Part shown: one piece after another, positions 45,200 to 53,226 of the stretch | Position numbering within the stretch: position 1 is the first letter of the stretch | How the letters are laid out: every line of letters begins with the position of its first letter | Source: Mycobacterium sp. SMC-4 | Lineage (GTDB): Bacteria; Actinomycetota; Actinomycetes; Mycobacteriales; Mycobacteriaceae | Length of the DNA stretch: 64,000 nt | NCBI RefSeq assembly: GCF_025263265.1 | Contig: NZ_CP079869.1 | Location: 558,001 to 622,000 of the forward strand | Direction: 5' to 3' | Made by a program: the position numbers and the translations under genes | Notes under the pieces: model-generated | Seen by the model: the letters and a program-made list of their open reading frames with translations, nothing else | Database searches by the model: none | What the model was told of the DNA's origin: nothing

Positions 45200-45906
45200 C
45201 CGCCGGCGGCGTCGCCCAACAGTCGCCGCAGCGTGTCCAGCGGATCGGTGCCCTCGGGTTCGAGCTGACGTTCGTCACGGGGGGAATCCGGGACGTCGGT
45301 GATCGCGGGCGGCGGCGGCGCTGCAGCGACGGGCGGGGCCGGCGGCGACGGTGGCGTGAGGGGTGTCACCGTGCCGAGGCCCCGGATCTTCGCCTCGATC
45401 CGGGCCGCCGCGTCTTCGCGGACCGCCCGGCGCTGCGGATCGGGGTCCTGATTGCCGGCGAAGCAACCCGAGGGCGCCGCGGCGATCACCCCCAACGCAC
45501 TGTCGTACTGGGTGCGGGCGGCATCCAGCCGCGCTTCCCAGGCGTCGATGTCACCCTGGCGTTCGCGTACCAGCGCGAGGTTGACCCGTACCGCACACGA
45601 CGCGCCGGCTGCGGTAGCTGCCAGCGACTCGGTGAAGTGCCGATCGGCCGCGTCGAGTTTCTCGTCGAGGACGGCGAGGCTGCCCGCCGCGAATGCGGTG
45701 GTGGACGGCTCGATGACGTCGAGCATCTGCAGGATCGCCACATCGGTTGCCATCGCGTCGGCGCGACCCGCGGCGAAGTCGCGCTGAGCCGCGTTGCCCG
45801 CGATCACCACCGAGATCAGCTTGGCCGCCACCATCAGCACAACGAGTGCGGGAAGCGCTGAGGCGACGAGCAGCCGTCGCCGCAACCGCAGCCGGGCCGG
45901 TGTCAT
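45196..45906 (-). CDS. Membrane-anchored tetratricopeptide-like protein of the MoxR operon
   Basis: 236 residues: an N-terminal basic stretch and helix (about 10-36), then helical pairs resembling two or three TPR units (about 60-150, including LAALDEKLDAADRHF-like and YDSALGVIA segments), and a disordered Pro-rich C-terminal tail (about 165-236). Such TPR proteins close Bat/MoxR operons (BatC-like). It overlaps the VWA gene upstream by 4 bp, so it is the sixth gene of the operon running from 50161 to 45196. Confidence 0.75.
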   Translation of the reverse strand: MTPARLRLRRRLLVASALPALVVLMVAAKLISVVIAGNAAQRDFAAGRADAMATDVAILQMLDVIEPSTTAFAAGSLAVLDEKLDAADRHFTESLAATAAGASCAVRVNLALVRERQGDIDAWEARLDAARTQYDSALGVIAAAPSGCFAGNQDPDPQRRAVREDAAARIEAKIRGLGTVTPLTPPSPPAPPVAAAPPPPAITDVPDSPRDERQLEPEGTDPLDTLRRLLGDAAGG

Positions 45907-46817
45907 GACAGCACCTGCCGCTGGGTCGCCCGGGCGCGACGCAGATCGCGCACCGACAGATAGATCTCACCGAGCAGCAACACCGCCGCCACCATGGTCA
46001 ACAGCCAGTAGAACTCGCGACGTTGAGGTGTCCCGGAGTCGGCGGCCACTGCGGTGGCGGCCGAATGCGTCTGTGCCTGCGGCACATCGGTCCCAGGAGA
46101 TCGTTGCAGGTAGGGCAGGCCCAGCTGGCCGGCGATGTCACCGAGTTCGGCCTGACCGGTTCGTGGCCCGTAGCCGAACACCGCGCCGCCGTCGACCCCG
46201 CCGGACTGGAACTGTCCCTGCGGGGTGTCGGGCGCCGCGGCGCCCGAACCGAAGTAATACACCAGGTTGTCCGCAGCCGGGTACTGCTGACGCGCGGCGA
46301 TCAGCTGATAGCGCAGCACATTGGCTGCCGCGCCGGGATTGACCTGCTCATCCGGGTCTGCGGGATACGGATTCATCGCCGCCACCACCGGCTCCAGACT
46401 CCAGGTGTCACCCGAGAGCGGCCAGTCGATCGCCGGTCGCGACGCGAACGAGATCACCGCGAACCGGGCGTCGGGGTTACTCTGCATCAGCTCGACCATG
46501 TCTTGGCGCATACCCGTCAACCGTGGTGCGCCGTCCCAATCCGGTAGTGCCGACTCCGCCGAGCGGTCCACAACGAAGAACACGTTGGCACCCCCGCGCG
46601 ACGCGGCCGCCGGGCTCGTCTCCTCGGCGACGTCACCGAGGCCCGGACGGAAGGCGGCCAGCAACATCAGCAGCATCGCAGTCGTCATCGCGGCCCACCG
46701 CGACACCGATTCCGCTCCGGTGGTCACCGCCGGGCGCAGCGTCACCAGACGCAGCACCAGCAACACCGCGGCGATCACCGCCAGTGCGGGCGCCGGGGCG
46801 ACCGGATCGAACGTCAT
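45903..46817 (-). CDS. VWA-domain membrane protein with altered metal site (BatB-like)
   Basis: 304 residues with two N-terminal hydrophobic segments (about 10-28 and 42-60), a von Willebrand factor A-like domain (about 75-250) and one C-terminal helix (about 269-288). The MIDAS motif reads VVDRSAES: the DxS part is kept and the last Ser is replaced by Glu. The domain should lie outside the membrane. It is coupled by 4-bp overlaps to both neighbours. Confidence 0.8.
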   Translation of the reverse strand: MTFDPVAPAPALAVIAAVLLVLRLVTLRPAVTTGAESVSRWAAMTTAMLLMLLAAFRPGLGDVAEETSPAAASRGGANVFFVVDRSAESALPDWDGAPRLTGMRQDMVELMQSNPDARFAVISFASRPAIDWPLSGDTWSLEPVVAAMNPYPADPDEQVNPGAAANVLRYQLIAARQQYPAADNLVYYFGSGAAAPDTPQGQFQSGGVDGGAVFGYGPRTGQAELGDIAGQLGLPYLQRSPGTDVPQAQTHSAATAVAADSGTPQRREFYWLLTMVAAVLLLGEIYLSVRDLRRARATQRQVLS

Positions 46818-47827
46818 CGCCGCACCGCCATCAGAGCCACGCCCAGCAGAGCGCTGACCGCCACAGCCACCAGCAGTGCCGGCACCGGCGCGTCGCGCCG
46901 GTCCGCGGCGTCACCGGAGTCCCGCAGATCGGCCATGATCTCGTCGAGTTGTGCGGGTAGCTGCTGGGGGTCGAGTCGGACGAACTGTCCGCCGGTGTCG
47001 GAGGCGAGCGAGCTCAGCGTCTCGGTGGAGCGGCCCGGCGTGGCGACGGCATCGATGCGCGCCCCCGCCTGCCGCGCCAGGTCGGCGACTTCTGTGTCGT
47101 CATACAGCGAGGGCCTGTTGTCGTCGGGGGAGCGTAGGTCCCCGGGCCCCAGGTAGATCACCGAGCGTGGGGTGTCGCCGGGGGCCTCGAAGCCGGGAAA
47201 GCCGGTCAGGCACAACGCGAGGACGTCGGCCACCGTCGGTGCGTAGTCGCCGTAGGTGATCGTCGGCGAAAACGACGCCGCACGGGTTCGCAGGGTCAGC
47301 GCCCCGGGCGGTGCCAGAGTTCCGGCCTCGGCGTCGGCGCGTAGTCGGGCCAGCTGCGCATATTCGCCGATTCGGCCGGCCGCGAACTGATAATCGCGCG
47401 TCATCGGTATCACCCGCCGGTTGGTCGACGTCAGCCCGATTCGTTCGGCGCCGTACGCACCGACCTGCCGGGCGAAGTAGCCGAGGAACTCTGCGGAGGA
47501 CTCGTCGGTGACCGGTTGCCCGACGCACAGCATGATGTCGGTGCGTCGTTCGGCTCCCGCGGCGTCGAGCACCGATTCGGTCGGCCGCGCGCTGGCGAGC
47601 ACTGCGGCGACGAACAACGGAATGGTCAGCGCCAGCACCATCGCGGTGGCTTGCAGCTGGCGGCGAACGACGGAGCGGTACTCGGGAAGCCGGGTCAGCC
47701 TGACGGTGTTGGCCAACGGATACCGCTGCTGGGCAGTCCGTTTGGTCGGTGTCAACACTGCCAGTGCGATCGCTGCGATCAACAGCATCACGGCCACGGC
47801 CGCGACCGGCCACCACATCAGCGCCAT
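46814..47827 (-). CDS. VWA-like membrane protein without a MIDAS motif (BatA-like)
   Basis: 337 residues with the BatA layout: two N-terminal helices (about 7-25 and 61-82), a large external domain and a C-terminal helix (about 316-335). Where BatA proteins have DxSxS the sequence is DIMLCVGQPVTDESS, so the metal-binding Asp is lost. It may keep only a structural role next to the BatB-like gene downstream. It overlaps the gene upstream by 10 bp. Confidence 0.75.
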   Translation of the reverse strand: MALMWWPVAAVAVMLLIAAIALAVLTPTKRTAQQRYPLANTVRLTRLPEYRSVVRRQLQATAMVLALTIPLFVAAVLASARPTESVLDAAGAERRTDIMLCVGQPVTDESSAEFLGYFARQVGAYGAERIGLTSTNRRVIPMTRDYQFAAGRIGEYAQLARLRADAEAGTLAPPGALTLRTRAASFSPTITYGDYAPTVADVLALCLTGFPGFEAPGDTPRSVIYLGPGDLRSPDDNRPSLYDDTEVADLARQAGARIDAVATPGRSTETLSSLASDTGGQFVRLDPQQLPAQLDEIMADLRDSGDAADRRDAPVPALLVAVAVSALLGVALMAVRR

Positions 47828-48291
47828 GTGCGGATCAATTCTTCGGTGGCGCTGCCCAACTGGTCGACATCGGCGTGCGACGCTCGGTCGAACCGGGCAT
47901 CACCCAGCGCCTCCAGTAACGGGGCCGCTGCGCCCAGATCCGCAGCGGCGATGGCGCGCACGTGCATGTACTGGGCAGGCTGACCGGTGGCCTGATGCAG
48001 GAAACTGCGCAGGATGCGGCTCAGCGCCGCGGCGGTCTGCTCGTCGGTCAACTCGCCGTCGCGATGCTGTCGGCCCAGCGCTGCGGCGGTCCGGGCGAAC
48101 CGGTACCGCAGAACCCGGGCGTGCAGACCGCTCACCACCGACATGCGGCGTAAGCGCGCCGACGGCATCGTCGCCACGAAAACTGCTGTCCACCATGCGA
48201 TCACCAGTGCCAGCAGAATCAAGCCCAGGACCAGCCACCAGGGTGAGTAACCGGGTGGGCCGCTGACGAAGCGCAGCAGATCATCCGGCAC
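47818..48291 (-). CDS. Single-pass membrane protein of the MoxR operon (DUF4381-like topology)
   Basis: 157 residues: a short outside part (MPDDLLRFVSGPPGYSP), one helix (about 18-42), and a helical cytosolic domain with RLRRMSVVSGLHARVLRYRFARTAAALGRQHRDG. In other bacteria the gene between DUF58 and VWA genes of MoxR operons encodes a DUF4381 protein with the same topology; the match here is by place and layout only. It overlaps the DUF58 gene by 11 bp. Confidence 0.75.
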   Translation of the reverse strand: MPDDLLRFVSGPPGYSPWWLVLGLILLALVIAWWTAVFVATMPSARLRRMSVVSGLHARVLRYRFARTAAALGRQHRDGELTDEQTAAALSRILRSFLHQATGQPAQYMHVRAIAAADLGAAAPLLEALGDARFDRASHADVDQLGSATEELIRTWR

Positions 48292-49147
48292 GGGAGTACA
48301 CCCGGGTCATTTCGGCCAGCCGGGAGCGGATGTCGCCGCCTGAGCCGATGGTGGTGTGGGGGATCGCGTGGCGCGTCATCATCTCTGTGACGCGGGCTGC
48401 GCGCTGCTGCTCGGCACGCCGGTAGGCGGCCACGACCCGCGGGTCGGTCGCCGCCGGCCCCAGCACCGGTCGACCGGTCGACACGTCGAAGCCCCCGTCG
48501 GCGCCGACGGCCACCGCCGCAAGATCGGCCACCATCGCCCACATCATGTCGTGGCGGGCACTCAGCCGGGTCAGCAGTTCGTCGAGGGCAGGGTCGGGTT
48601 CGGGTTCGTCGGAGACGACGATGATCAGCATGGCGTGCCGGTAATGCTCTGCCACGTAAGTCAATTGGCAGCTGATGTCGCTGGGGCCGCGTTGCTGGGC
48701 GGTGTGGGCGTGATAGCGCTGTAGCAGGCCTTCGACATGGTTCTCGCCGCGCCGCAGCCGTACGTTGATGCTGCCGCGCGCGTCGCCGTAGACCATCCCG
48801 ATCTCGTCGGCACGGCCCAGGGTGATCAGTCCGACGGCACCGAGGATGTGGGTGGCGATGTCGCACTTGCGTTCTGCGCTGGGTGCCAGGGCGGTCATGT
48901 TGGTTCCGGCATCGGCGACCAACAGCACCTTGTGGTGGGTTTCGGAGACGAAGCGCTTGATCAGCACGTGACCGGAACGGGCCGAGGCCTTCCAGTCGAT
49001 GTCGCGGACGTCGTCGCCGGGGACGTAGGGCCGCAGCTCGTCGAATTCCAGGGTCCGGGTGTGCAGCAGCGCGTGGCGTCCGCCTTCGAGCATGCCGCGG
49101 GTATCGGAGCCGAAGACCGACCTGGCCCGGTTGAGGTGCTTGCCCAC
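48281..49147 (-). CDS. DUF58-domain protein
   Basis: 288 residues. The DUF58 core motif is LRPYVPGDDVRDIDWKASARSG (about residues 36-57, abbreviated to ends PYVPGDD...DWKASAR), followed by a VWA-like fold in which the metal-site Asp is in LLVADAGTN. No membrane segment is visible, in contrast to many DUF58 proteins. It is a standard partner of MoxR ATPases. Nine bp separate it from the moxR gene upstream. Confidence 0.9.
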   Translation of the reverse strand: MGKHLNRARSVFGSDTRGMLEGGRHALLHTRTLEFDELRPYVPGDDVRDIDWKASARSGHVLIKRFVSETHHKVLLVADAGTNMTALAPSAERKCDIATHILGAVGLITLGRADEIGMVYGDARGSINVRLRRGENHVEGLLQRYHAHTAQQRGPSDISCQLTYVAEHYRHAMLIIVVSDEPEPDPALDELLTRLSARHDMMWAMVADLAAVAVGADGGFDVSTGRPVLGPAATDPRVVAAYRRAEQQRAARVTEMMTRHAIPHTTIGSGGDIRSRLAEMTRVYSRAG

Positions 49148-49156
49148 GCGGCCCCC

Positions 49157-50161
49157 TCAGGGCACCCGCACTGCCTGCAGCGTCGCGTCGATGACCCGGT
49201 CGGCGGTGACGCCGGCACTGGCCGCTTCGAACCCGAGGATCAGCCGGTGCTGGAGCACTCGGTGAGCCACGTCGGCGACGTCGCTGGGCAGGACGTGGTT
49301 ACGGCCCGCGAGCACGGCCAGCGCGCGGGCCGCGGTGCACAGCGCGATGGTTGCGCGCGGGCTGGCGCCGTAGTCGATCAGCCGGGCCAGCTGCGAGGGC
49401 AGGTGCTTGGCCGGCTCCCGCGTGACACCGACCAGGCGTCCTGCGTAGAGCATCAACTCGCGGCTCATGTAGACGTCGCGGGCCACCTGCTGCAGCCTGC
49501 GGACCTGTTCGAGGGTGGCCACCGCCCGGGTGCGGTGGTCTTTGTCGTAGAGCCCGGCGTCGCGGCGGATCAGCACCTCGACCTCCTGCTCCGGCGACGG
49601 GTAACGCACGATCTCCTTGATCAGGAAGCGATCGGTCTGGGCTTCGGAGAGGGCGTAGGTCCCCTCCTGGTCCACCGGGTTCTGGGTGGCGATGACCAGG
49701 AACGGCTCCGGGATCGGGTAGACGGTGCCGGCGATGGTGGTCTGGCGTTCCTCCATGGCTTCGAGCATCGCGCTCTGAGTTTTGGCGCTGGAGCGGTTGA
49801 TCTCGTCGAGCAACACGATGTTGGCGTGTACGGGCCCGAGCTGGGTGACGAAGGAGCCGTTCGACGCGTCGTAGATCTGGGTGCCCACGATGTCGCTGGG
49901 CAGGAGGTCCGGGGTGCATTGGATGCGGCGGAACTGCCCGTCGATGGATTCGGCGATCACCCGCGCGGCGGTGGTCTTGGCCAGTCCCGGCACGCTCTCG
50001 AGCAGCACGTGGCCCCCGGTGAGCAGGCCGATCAGCAGCGATTCGCGCAGGTGTTGTTGACCCACCACCTTCGCGGAGAACGCTTCCGACAGCGCCGCCA
50101 CCACCTCTTGTGCCGCGCGGACATGCTCAGCGGTGTCGCGGGGCGCAGGCGCAGCATTCAT
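49157..50161 (-). CDS. moxR: MoxR-family AAA+ ATPase
   Basis: 334 residues. Walker A is SVPGLAKTT (56-64, Lys62), Walker B is IVLLDEINRS (Asp119, Glu120), sensor 1 is FLVIATQNPVDQEGTYALSEAQ-like (marked by its ends) and the sensor 2 arginine lies in the helical lid. MoxR proteins are chaperone-like ATPases that help assemble metal- or cofactor-containing complexes together with VWA proteins. It heads the six-gene operon. A TACATA -10 element (50174-50169) lies 7 nt upstream of the ATG, and two CGTAAAGCG repeats lie 60-90 bp upstream. Confidence 0.93.
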   Translation of the reverse strand: MNAAPAPRDTAEHVRAAQEVVAALSEAFSAKVVGQQHLRESLLIGLLTGGHVLLESVPGLAKTTAARVIAESIDGQFRRIQCTPDLLPSDIVGTQIYDASNGSFVTQLGPVHANIVLLDEINRSSAKTQSAMLEAMEERQTTIAGTVYPIPEPFLVIATQNPVDQEGTYALSEAQTDRFLIKEIVRYPSPEQEVEVLIRRDAGLYDKDHRTRAVATLEQVRRLQQVARDVYMSRELMLYAGRLVGVTREPAKHLPSQLARLIDYGASPRATIALCTAARALAVLAGRNHVLPSDVADVAHRVLQHRLILGFEAASAGVTADRVIDATLQAVRVP

Positions 50162-50221
50162 CCCGGGCTATGTACCACGCCAATCTGGCCCGCAAACCGC
50201 TCACCACCTGTGATTTCGGCG

Positions 50222-50250
50222 CGTAAAGCGACGCTGGGTGTCGTAAAGCG
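50222..50250. promoter_or_regulatory. Two in-phase CGTAAAGCG direct repeats upstream of moxR
   Basis: The 9-mer occurs at 50222-50230 and 50242-50250, exactly 20 bp apart, or two helical turns. It lies between menA and moxR, about 60-90 bp upstream of the moxR start. This spacing is typical of response-regulator or dimeric activator sites. Confidence 0.35.
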
Positions 50251-50261
50251 CGCTGAAACCG

Positions 50262-51131
50262 CTAGGAAAAGGCGAGTGCGAGGCTCACCGCCAGCGCCCA
50301 CACCAGCATTGTCAACCCGGTGTCGCGCAGCACCGGGATCAACTCCCGGCCGCCCTGACCACCACGCACCGGCCTGGCTGCGCGCACCGCCAGCGGCGCA
50401 GCGACCAGGCCCACCAAACACCACGGCGTGGCGAACACCAGCGCCAGCGTCAACACGAACGCCACCGCCAGCAGCACCTGGAACAGCACCCGGGTACGGG
50501 CGTCGCCCAGGCGCACGGCCAGGGTGATCTTGCCGGTCTGCGCATCCGTCGGGATGTCGCGCAGATTGTTGGCCACCAGCACCGCCGAGGACAGGCAGCC
50601 CGTCGCGACGGCCAGCGTCACGCCCACCCAGTCGACGCGCAGCGCCTGGGTGTACTGCGTGCCCAGCACCGCGACCAGCCCGAAGAACACGAACACCGCG
50701 ACCTCGCCGAACCCCCGGTACCCGTAGGGCCTGGCGCCTCCGGTGTAGAGCCAGGCGCCGGCGATGCACATCGCACCGACCGCGATCAGCCACGGCGCCG
50801 ATACCCACGCCAGCACCAGTCCGGCTACCGCCGCCAGCGTCAGGCTCACCACCGCCGCCGTCAGCACCGCCCGCGGCGCGGCGAGCTTCGAGCCGACCAA
50901 CCGCAGCGGCCCGGCCCGCACATCGTCGGTGCCGCGGATGCCGTCGGAGTAGTCGTTGGCGTAATTGACCCCGACCACCATGCCGAGCGCGACGAGCAGC
51001 GCCAGCAACGCCTTCCACCACGACGCCGCGTCAACATGCGCGGCGGCCCCGGTCCCTGCGATGACGGGCGCGACAGCGTTGGGCAGCGTCCGCGGACGCG
51101 CACCCTCGACCCACTGGGCGATAGTGGCCAC
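50262..51131 (-). CDS. menA: 1,4-dihydroxy-2-naphthoate polyprenyltransferase MenA
   Basis: MenA attaches the polyprenyl chain to dihydroxynaphthoate, giving demethylmenaquinone in the membrane. The 289-residue protein has nine or so helices and both prenyl-diphosphate/Mg motifs: [15 protein letters not shown] (about 62-76) and [14 protein letters not shown] (about 170-183). The GTG at 51131 is preceded by AAGACT 7 nt upstream, so it is probably leaderless. It works in the same pathway as MenE (60253). fabH, which I recall next to menA in M. tuberculosis, is not here. Confidence 0.96.
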   Translation of the reverse strand: MATIAQWVEGARPRTLPNAVAPVIAGTGAAAHVDAASWWKALLALLVALGMVVGVNYANDYSDGIRGTDDVRAGPLRLVGSKLAAPRAVLTAAVVSLTLAAVAGLVLAWVSAPWLIAVGAMCIAGAWLYTGGARPYGYRGFGEVAVFVFFGLVAVLGTQYTQALRVDWVGVTLAVATGCLSSAVLVANNLRDIPTDAQTGKITLAVRLGDARTRVLFQVLLAVAFVLTLALVFATPWCLVGLVAAPLAVRAARPVRGGQGGRELIPVLRDTGLTMLVWALAVSLALAFS

Positions 51132-51138
51132 GACGGTC

Positions 51139-51167
51139 AGTCTTGCAGGTCGCGACCGTGGCAGACT
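51139..51167. promoter_or_regulatory. Divergent leaderless promoters of menA and the 67-residue protein
   Basis: In the 42-bp gap, AAGACT on the minus strand (51144-51139) lies 7 nt from the menA GTG, and CAGACT on the plus strand (51162-51167) lies 6 nt from the ATG at 51174. Confidence 0.45.
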
Positions 51168-51173
51168 GAGCGC

Positions 51174-51377
51174 ATGGACGAGCGACTGAGCAAGACCGAG
51201 ATCGGAAAGGACGCGGTCCAGGAGATCGTGTCGGCCGGCGCGTCGGCCGTCGGTGAGGTCACCACGATCATCACCACGGCGGTCAAGGACGTCGCCAACG
51301 CCATCGGCGGCTTTGCCACCGATGTGTTCGAGATCCGCGACAGTGCGCGACGCGCGGCCCAACAGTCTGACGAGTAA
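51174..51377 (+). CDS. Small conserved-looking amphipathic protein
   Basis: 67 residues: [22 protein letters not shown], then a stretch [32 protein letters not shown] that forms one long amphipathic or weakly hydrophobic helix, and a polar end. It is not long enough for a signal peptide. The ATG has a -10 element 6 nt upstream. The next gene starts 5 bp after its stop. It may bind a membrane surface or a partner; no family is known to me. Confidence 0.75.
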   Translation: MDERLSKTEIGKDAVQEIVSAGASAVGEVTTIITTAVKDVANAIGGFATDVFEIRDSARRAAQQSDE

Positions 51378-51382
51378 CGCCG

Positions 51383-52159
51383 GTGCTGGGAGTCATCGGG
51401 GGTAGCGGTTTCTACTCGTTCTTCGGCTCCGACGCCCGGGCGGTCAGCCTGGACACGCCCTACGGTTCGCCGAGCGCGCCGATCACCGTGGGCACCGTCG
51501 GCGCCCACGAGGTCGCCTTCCTGCCGCGCCACGGTGTCGGACACGAGTTCTCACCGCACACCGTGCCCTATCGCGCCAACATGTGGGCGTTGCGCGCGCT
51601 CGGAGTGCGGCGGGTCTTCGGGCCGTGCGCGGTAGGCAGCCTCGACCCGCAGCTGGGTCCCGGCGCGATCGTGGTGCCCGACCAGCTGGTCGACCGCACG
51701 TCCGGACGCGACGACACCTACTTCGATTCCGGCGGTATCCACGTCGATTTCGCCGATCCGTACTGCCCGACGTTGCGCGCCGCGGTCACCGATCTGCCCG
51801 GCGTCGTCGACGGCGGGGCGATGGTGGTGATTCAGGGTCCGCGGTTTTCCACCCGCGCCGAGAGTCGGTGGTTCGCCAGTCAGGGTTTCCGGCTGGTCAA
51901 CATGACCGGCTACCCGGAGACGGTGCTGGCCCGTGAGCTTGAAATCTGTTATGCCGCAATAGCATTGGTGACCGACCTGGATGCCGGAATCGATTCCGGG
52001 CAGGGGGTTCGTGCAGTGGATGTGTTCGCCGAGTTCCAGCGCAACCTGGTGCCGTTCAAGAAGCTGGTGCATGAGGCCATCGACGCCGTCGCCGCCGAGC
52101 GCACCTGCACACACTGCCTGCCGCACGACGGGGTGTCGCTGCCGATCGAGCTCCCGTGA
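51383..52159 (+). CDS. mtnP: S-methyl-5'-thioadenosine phosphorylase
   Basis: 258 residues of the purine nucleoside phosphorylase family, phosphorolysing methylthioadenosine to adenine and methylthioribose 1-phosphate. Motifs are [13 protein letters not shown] at the N-terminus, [19 protein letters not shown] and [20 protein letters not shown] with the catalytic Asp in VTDLDAG. It matches Rv0535, called pnp in older annotation. It starts at GTG 51383 and overlaps galE3 by 4 bp. Confidence 0.93.
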   Translation: MLGVIGGSGFYSFFGSDARAVSLDTPYGSPSAPITVGTVGAHEVAFLPRHGVGHEFSPHTVPYRANMWALRALGVRRVFGPCAVGSLDPQLGPGAIVVPDQLVDRTSGRDDTYFDSGGIHVDFADPYCPTLRAAVTDLPGVVDGGAMVVIQGPRFSTRAESRWFASQGFRLVNMTGYPETVLARELEICYAAIALVTDLDAGIDSGQGVRAVDVFAEFQRNLVPFKKLVHEAIDAVAAERTCTHCLPHDGVSLPIELP

Positions 52160-53196
52160 GGGTGCTGCTGACCGGCGCGGCGGGGTTCATCGGCGCCCGG
52201 GTGCATGCCGCGCTGACCGCCGCCGGGCATGAGGTCGTCGCCGTCGACGCGATGCTCTCGGCCGCGCACGGCGACGACGCCGTCGTCCCGGAGGGCGTGC
52301 GGCACGTGGATGTGCGTGACGCCGCCGCGGTCGCCGACGTCCTCGCCGGCATCGACGTGGTGTGTCATCAGGCTGCGGTGGTGGGTGCGGGTGTGGACGC
52401 CGCCGACGCCCCGAGATATGCGGGGCACAACGACTTCGGGACCGCGGTGCTGTTGGCGCAGATGTTCGCCGCGGGGTGTCGGCGGCTGGTGCTGGCATCG
52501 TCGATGGTGGTGTATGGGCAAGGTCGTTTCGTCTGCGCCGAGCACGGTGAGGTTGATCCGATGCCCCGGCGGCGCGAGGACCTCGACGCCGGTGTGTTCG
52601 ATCATCGCTGTCCGCTCGGCGGTGAGCAGGTCGACTGGGCGCTGGTGGGTGAGGACGCGGCTCTGCGTCCGCGCAGCCTGTACGCGGCCAGCAAGACCGC
52701 GCAGGAGCATTACGCGTTGGCCTGGGCTCAGGCGTGTGACGGCTCGGTGGTGGCGCTGCGCTATCACAACGTGTACGGACCGGGGATGCCCCGCGACACC
52801 CCATACTCGGGGGTCGCGGCGATCTTTCGATCTTCGCTTGAAAAAGGCGAATCCCCAAGAGTTTTCGAGGACGGTGGGCAGATGCGTGACTTCGTCCACG
52901 TCGACGACGTCGCCGCGGCCAACGTGGCTGCGGTGCACGCGGATCCCGCGGGCTTCGCCGCGTTCAACGTCTGCTCGGGCCGTCCGGTGACCATCTTCGA
53001 TGTGGCGAGCGCGCTGTGCCGCGCCCACGGCGGCATGACCCCGCTGATCACCGGCGCCTACCGTGACGGCGACGTCCGCCACATCGTGGCGGATCCGTCT
53101 AAGGCCGTGCGGGAACTCGGTTTTCGTGCTGCGATCGATCCGGTCGACGGGCTGGTCGAGTTCGCCACGGCCCCGCTGCGGGGGGTCACCGCTTAG
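52156..53196 (+). CDS. galE3: NAD-dependent epimerase/dehydratase (GalE3 type)
   Basis: 346-residue extended SDR. It has VLLTGAAGFIGARV, AVDAMLS after strand 2, and the catalytic SSMVVYG and YAASKTAQE (YxxxK), so unlike the GalE2-like protein this one keeps its active site. It has a sugar-nucleotide substrate whose identity is not clear. Cysteine and acidic residues around VFEDGGQMRDFVHVDDV resemble other sugar-nucleotide epimerases. GTG 52156 overlaps the preceding stop. Confidence 0.92.
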   Translation: MRVLLTGAAGFIGARVHAALTAAGHEVVAVDAMLSAAHGDDAVVPEGVRHVDVRDAAAVADVLAGIDVVCHQAAVVGAGVDAADAPRYAGHNDFGTAVLLAQMFAAGCRRLVLASSMVVYGQGRFVCAEHGEVDPMPRRREDLDAGVFDHRCPLGGEQVDWALVGEDAALRPRSLYAASKTAQEHYALAWAQACDGSVVALRYHNVYGPGMPRDTPYSGVAAIFRSSLEKGESPRVFEDGGQMRDFVHVDDVAAANVAAVHADPAGFAAFNVCSGRPVTIFDVASALCRAHGGMTPLITGAYRDGDVRHIVADPSKAVRELGFRAAIDPVDGLVEFATAPLRGVTA

Positions 53197-53197
53197 C

Positions 53198-53213
53198 CTT
53201 GACACCTGTCAAG
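53198..53213. promoter_or_regulatory. Perfect 6-bp inverted repeat upstream of the nitronate monooxygenase-like gene
   Basis: CTTGAC (53198-53203) - ACCT - GTCAAG (53208-53213) ends 1 nt before the -10 element CATACT, covering the -35 to -10 space. This is the place expected of a repressor operator. Confidence 0.45.
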
Positions 53214-53214
53214 T

Positions 53215-53220
53215 CATACT
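53215..53220 (+). promoter_or_regulatory. -10 element of the nitronate monooxygenase-like gene, leaderless
   Basis: CATACT ends 6 nt before the ATG at 53227; no ribosome-binding site is seen. Confidence 0.4.
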
Positions 53221-53226
53221 GGCGGC

